A DNA stretch of 64,000 bases from Prolixibacteraceae bacterium (GTDB lineage: Bacteria > Bacteroidota > Bacteroidia > Bacteroidales > Prolixibacteraceae), in the NCBI GenBank assembly GCA_021740385.1, contig JAIOZY010000006.1, positions 62,001 through 126,000 of the forward strand. The letters run 5' to 3'. Positions 56,873 through 64,000 of this stretch are shown here, piece after piece (positions within the stretch are counted from its first letter, which is position 1; the number at the start of each line of letters is the position of its first letter). The position numbers and the translations under genes were made by a program. The notes beneath the pieces are model-generated. The model had not been told where the DNA came from, did no database searches, and saw nothing but the letters and a program-made list of their open reading frames with translations.

Positions 56873-58231
56873 ATGAAAACAAAAATTTCTTTCATTTTAT
56901 TATCGTTGGTATTTTCAGTTTTTGCTAAATATTCTTTGGCTGATTACCCCATCGTGTCGCAACGTTTTTTGGCCGATCCCGGTGCGCTCGTATACAATGG
57001 ACGGGTGTACATTTATTGTTCAAACGATGACGATAACCCGATGGACCGCAGGGGCGGTTACCAGATGCAGACCATTGTTTGCATTTCGAGCAGTGATTTG
57101 AAAAACTGGACCGATCACGGAGTTGTATTCCGGGTGCCCGGGGGTGCTTCATGGGCTAACCGGAGCTGGGCCCCTTCACCCGCCGAACGCGACGGGAAAT
57201 TTTTTCTCTATTTTGGTAACAGCGGTAACGGCATTGGGGTAGCCATGGCCGACAATCCCCTGGGACCCTTTAAGGATCCCATTGGTAAAGCTTTGATTGA
57301 AACAAGCACTCCCGGGGTTATGCCCGCTAAAAACATGTGGCTTTTCGACCCCATGGCCTTTATCGACGACGACGGACAGGCATACCTCTATTTCGGGGGC
57401 AATGGCGATGACAATGTACGTGCGATTAAGCTAAACCGTGATATGATAAGCGTTGATGGACCTGCCATTAAATTAACGGCACCTAACTTTTTCGAAGCAG
57501 CATGGGTGCACAAACACAACGGCACGTATTACTTTTCATACTCGACAACACCGCGTGCCCAAATGCGCATTGATTACATGACAAGCGATAACCCGATTTC
57601 CGGGTTCACTTATGGCGGTGTTGTTTCCATGCAGCCACCTTCGAATAACAACAACAACCATCAGGCAATTTTTAAATTGGGCGATAATTGGTACCAGGCC
57701 TATCACAACCGTATTGTTGCCATGGAATCGGATATTCCGCCGGTTTACAAACGAAATATTTGTGTCGATAAAATCAACCACAATGCCGATGGAACAATCG
57801 ATACCATGAAGAATACCGTTAACGGGTTGAAGCAACTGAAATACCTTGATCCGTATGAACGTGTCGAGGCTGAAACTTTCAGCACCCAGTCGGGAATCGA
57901 AACCCAATCGTGCGAAAAAGGTGGAATGATGATGACAGATATCAATACGGGCGATTATGTGAAGGTTAGCGGAGTTGATTTTGGCCGTGGATGCAAAAAG
58001 TTTAAAGCAAGTGTTTCATCCGCATCGGGCGGGGGATCTATTGAAATACGTACCGGGGGCGTTGATGGGAAATTGCTGGGCGTTTGCCGGGTTGAAAATA
58101 CCGGTGGTATGCAGAATTGGAAAATGCTGTCGGAAAAGATAAAGAAAGTGAAAGGAGTACACGATCTGTTTTTTGTATTCAACAGCGATGAAGGGCCGTT
58201 TAATATCGACTGGTGGCAGTTTTCCAATTAA
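56873..58231 (+). CDS. GH43 enzyme with CBM6 (paralogue 3)
   Basis: The product is 452 aa with a signal peptide. Visible sites are Asp35 in FLADPGALVY, Asp in FDPMAFIDDDGQAY and Glu208 in FFEAAWVHKHN. The motif around the acid Glu is EAAW, not EGPW as in the two other GH43-CBM6 genes, which suggests another subfamily or substrate position. The C-terminal CBM6 at ~330-452 contains ERVEAETFST, GSIEIRTG and HDLFFVF. It lies between the GH3 and GH127/146 genes, as expected for arabinose removal from xylan. Confidence 0.92.
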   Translation: MKTKISFILLSLVFSVFAKYSLADYPIVSQRFLADPGALVYNGRVYIYCSNDDDNPMDRRGGYQMQTIVCISSSDLKNWTDHGVVFRVPGGASWANRSWAPSPAERDGKFFLYFGNSGNGIGVAMADNPLGPFKDPIGKALIETSTPGVMPAKNMWLFDPMAFIDDDGQAYLYFGGNGDDNVRAIKLNRDMISVDGPAIKLTAPNFFEAAWVHKHNGTYYFSYSTTPRAQMRIDYMTSDNPISGFTYGGVVSMQPPSNNNNNHQAIFKLGDNWYQAYHNRIVAMESDIPPVYKRNICVDKINHNADGTIDTMKNTVNGLKQLKYLDPYERVEAETFSTQSGIETQSCEKGGMMMTDINTGDYVKVSGVDFGRGCKKFKASVSSASGGGSIEIRTGGVDGKLLGVCRVENTGGMQNWKMLSEKIKKVKGVHDLFFVFNSDEGPFNIDWWQFSN

Positions 58232-58264
58232 TTTTATTTATGATAATCATTGAATCCAATACGC

Positions 58265-60658
58265 ATGAAAAGTTTACCTGTTCTTATTTGTTTTTTTACG
58301 TTTTTAATGGCAGGCAACCTCGTTTTGGAAGCGCAAAACAAGCTCTATCCGAACGAGTTCCCGCTGGAAGATGTAACGCTCCTCGACGGGCCGTTTAAAG
58401 ATGCACGCGATCTGAATATCGATGTGTTGCTAAAATATGATGTTGACCGTTTACTGGCACCATATCGTAAAGTTGCCGGTCTGCCTGCAAAGGCCGAAAG
58501 TTATCCGAACTGGATTGGCCTCGACGGGCATATAGCCGGGCATTACCTCTCGGCAATGGCCATGAATTACGCGGCTACCGGCAACAAAGAATGTAAGAAA
58601 CGCATGAAATACATACTGGCGGAAATAAAGGAGTGCCAGGATGCCAACACCCGGAACCATCCCGGCTGGGGTGCCGGTTATGCCGGTGGTTTCCCGAACA
58701 GTGAAAATATATGGAAAACGTTTAAAAACGGCAATTTTGGAGTCTATCGTTCTTCATGGGTCCCGTTTTACAACTTGCATAAAATGTACGCCGGCTTACG
58801 GGATGCATGGCTTTATTGCAACAACGTACAAGCAAAAGAAATTTTCCTGAAATTTTGTGACTGGGGGATCGAAATTACTTCGGAATTATCTGACGAACAG
58901 TTGCAATCGGTTTTGGATATGGAGCATGGCGGGATAAATGAAACGTTTGCCGATGCCTACCAGATGACCGGGAACGAAAAATACCTTGCTGCCGCCCAAC
59001 GGTTTTCACACCGGCGTTTTCTCGATCCTTTGTCCAGGGGTGTAGATATTCTCGACAATACACATGCAAACACCCAGGTTCCAAAATTTGTTGGTTTTGG
59101 AAGAATTGCCGAATTGTTGAACGATACCACCTATTTTAAGGCAGCAAAAAATTTCTGGGAAACCGTAACCGGCAACCGTTCAATTGCCCTTGGCGGCAAT
59201 AGCCGCAGGGAGCATTTCCCGGCCAAAGAGGCTTACATCGATTTTATTAACGTTAACGACGGGCCCGAATCGTGTAATTCGTACAACATGTTGAAATTGA
59301 CGGAAAATTTGTTTCGGGCTAATTTATCGGCAAAATACATCGATTTTTATGAGCGTACCATGTACAACCACATACTTTCAACCCAGCATCCCGAACACGG
59401 TGGGTATGTTTATTTTACATCTGCCAGGCCACGCCATTACCGTGTTTATTCTGCGCCAAACGAGGCAATGTGGTGTTGCGTAGGTACAGGAATGGAAAAC
59501 CACGGCAAATACAACCAGTTGATTTACACGCATTCGGGCGATTCATTATTCCTGAACCTGTTTGTTGCATCTGAACTCAACTGGAAAGACAAAGGTGTGA
59601 AAATGGAGCAGGAAACCATTTTTCCATATTCAGAAGAAACAAAACTGACAATTACTAACGGATCGGCCGATTTTACACTCATGGTGAGGTACCCGGGATG
59701 GGTGAGCCCCAATGCGTTAAAAATTTCGGTAAATGGCAAAAGCGTTACGTATGATGCCCGTCCGTCGTCTTACATTGGCATTGAACGGACATGGAAGCGG
59801 GGCGATGTTGTACAAGTTACATTGCCCATGCGCAATACCATCGAGCATTTAAAATATGTGCCCGAATACGTTGCCTTTATGCATGGCCCAATTTTGCTGG
59901 GTGCCAAAACGGGCACCGAAGACCTCCGTGGGCTGATTGCCGATGATGGCCGTTGGAGCCAGTATGCAGGAGGGGAATATTTGCCCGTGGATAAAGCGCC
60001 AATCCTTGTTTATAACGATATTGAGAATATTGGCGATAAACTGGAACCTGTATCCGGTAAGCCGCTTAATTTCAGGTTAAATGTAAAAATGATCAACCCG
60101 GCCGATGTAACCCTTGAACCTTTTTATAAAATTCACGATGCACGTTACATGATGTATTGGCTGGCTTTGTCGGAAAAAGGCTATGAGCAATATATCGACT
60201 CGCTGGCCAATATCGAAAAAGAAAAACTGGCGCTTGAGCGGCGAACCGTTGATTTTGTAAATACCGGCGAACAACAGCCCGAAACCGATCATGCCATGCA
60301 GGCCGAACAATCGAACAGGGGAAACAATATGAACCGGATGTTTCGCGAAGCACGAAATGGTGGTTTTTTTAGCTACGATCTGGCAACAAATTCGGAAACC
60401 AACCTGGGCTTACAGGTAAAATACTGGGGAGCCGAATGGGGTAACCGTAAATTTGATATTTTTATTGACGATGAAAAATTGATAAGCGAGGACAACACCA
60501 ACCGCTGGAACCAATCACTGTTCAAAGATGTGGTTTACAACATTCCCAATACGATGGTTGCAGGCAAAAAGAGCATCAGGGTGAAATTTAAGTCGTTACG
60601 GGGCACTACCGCCGGCGCCGTATACAAACTACGGCTTATCCGAATGGCGAAAGAATAA
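58265..60658 (+). CDS. GH127/GH146 beta-L-arabinofuranosidase (DUF1680)
   Basis: The start at 58265 (797 aa) begins the signal peptide MKSLPVLICF; an ATG at 58250 is also in frame. The (alpha/alpha)6 barrel has Glu335 and Cys337 in GPESCNSYNML and Cys404-Cys405 in MWCCVGTGMENH, the Glu and zinc-binding Cys set of this family. The C-terminal region holds beta domains (~520-640, and ~690-795 with KFDIFIDDEKL). Family members release beta-L-arabinofuranose; secreted Bacteroides relatives are GH146. It adds a beta-arabinose activity to the alpha-arabinosidases of the locus. Confidence 0.92.
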   Translation: MKSLPVLICFFTFLMAGNLVLEAQNKLYPNEFPLEDVTLLDGPFKDARDLNIDVLLKYDVDRLLAPYRKVAGLPAKAESYPNWIGLDGHIAGHYLSAMAMNYAATGNKECKKRMKYILAEIKECQDANTRNHPGWGAGYAGGFPNSENIWKTFKNGNFGVYRSSWVPFYNLHKMYAGLRDAWLYCNNVQAKEIFLKFCDWGIEITSELSDEQLQSVLDMEHGGINETFADAYQMTGNEKYLAAAQRFSHRRFLDPLSRGVDILDNTHANTQVPKFVGFGRIAELLNDTTYFKAAKNFWETVTGNRSIALGGNSRREHFPAKEAYIDFINVNDGPESCNSYNMLKLTENLFRANLSAKYIDFYERTMYNHILSTQHPEHGGYVYFTSARPRHYRVYSAPNEAMWCCVGTGMENHGKYNQLIYTHSGDSLFLNLFVASELNWKDKGVKMEQETIFPYSEETKLTITNGSADFTLMVRYPGWVSPNALKISVNGKSVTYDARPSSYIGIERTWKRGDVVQVTLPMRNTIEHLKYVPEYVAFMHGPILLGAKTGTEDLRGLIADDGRWSQYAGGEYLPVDKAPILVYNDIENIGDKLEPVSGKPLNFRLNVKMINPADVTLEPFYKIHDARYMMYWLALSEKGYEQYIDSLANIEKEKLALERRTVDFVNTGEQQPETDHAMQAEQSNRGNNMNRMFREARNGGFFSYDLATNSETNLGLQVKYWGAEWGNRKFDIFIDDEKLISEDNTNRWNQSLFKDVVYNIPNTMVAGKKSIRVKFKSLRGTTAGAVYKLRLIRMAKE

Positions 60659-64000
<3,342 letters not shown>

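Noticed and set aside
57636-57660. Asn-rich stretch in the GH43 gene at 56873 as a repeat expansion or frameshift
   Set aside because: The run PPSNNNNNHQAIFK is in frame and the motifs on both sides are continuous, so it is a loop of the enzyme.

Overview
The window is one long carbohydrate-degradation locus (polysaccharide utilisation locus, PUL) from a member of the Bacteroidota. The evidence is a SusC/SusD pair, a one-piece hybrid two-component regulator, A-rich leaders without clear Shine-Dalgarno sites, secretion-type N-termini on almost every enzyme, and several C-terminal type IX secretion (T9SS) sorting domains with a YPNP-like motif. T9SS together with this range of enzymes fits a Marinilabiliales/Prolixibacteraceae-like environmental or gut organism better than Bacteroides; that placement is inference. 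No tRNA, rRNA, CRISPR array or transposase was seen.

Layout. 1-10.5 kb (+ strand): end of a GH95 enzyme, a CE1-type esterase, a GH10 xylanase lipoprotein, the hybrid sensor/regulator, a relic of an esterase, and a GH9 enzyme. 10.5-16.6 kb (- strand): a small toxin-antitoxin-like pair and the SusD and SusC genes. 16.6-25.7 kb (+): GH51 arabinofuranosidase, four tandem CE1-type esterases, a type-B carboxylesterase and a CE6 acetyl esterase. 25.6-27.9 kb: a scarred segment bounded by a ~260 bp direct repeat, holding a broken GH27 gene and a LamG/T9SS protein. 27.9-64 kb (+): an unbroken run of large enzymes: GH10, GH43-CBM6, GH5-like, GH31, GH43, GH29, three GH2, GH43-CBM6, an esterase with CBM6, GH3, GH43-CBM6, GH127/GH146, and a GH2 cut by the window end.

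Working together, the enzymes fit a heavily decorated, esterified arabinoxylan. GH10 enzymes cut the xylan chain and GH3 trims xylose. GH51, GH43 and GH127/146 remove arabinose. At least six CE1-like esterases plus CE6 and a carboxylesterase remove feruloyl or acetyl groups. GH31, GH2, GH29 and GH95 fit the removal of xylose, galactose and fucose or L-galactose from complex side chains. SusC/SusD would import the oligosaccharides, and the hybrid regulator would sense one of them. No alpha-glucuronidase (GH67/GH115) is visible in the window.

The most unusual points are: a GH10 xylanase interrupted by a malectin-type domain whose strand order is circularly permuted; a PASTA domain inside a secreted beta-galactosidase; a CBM6 placed inside the GH3 C-terminal domain; a family of short palindromic elements sitting immediately in front of start codons; and several gene relics with a long direct repeat that record recent rearrangement.
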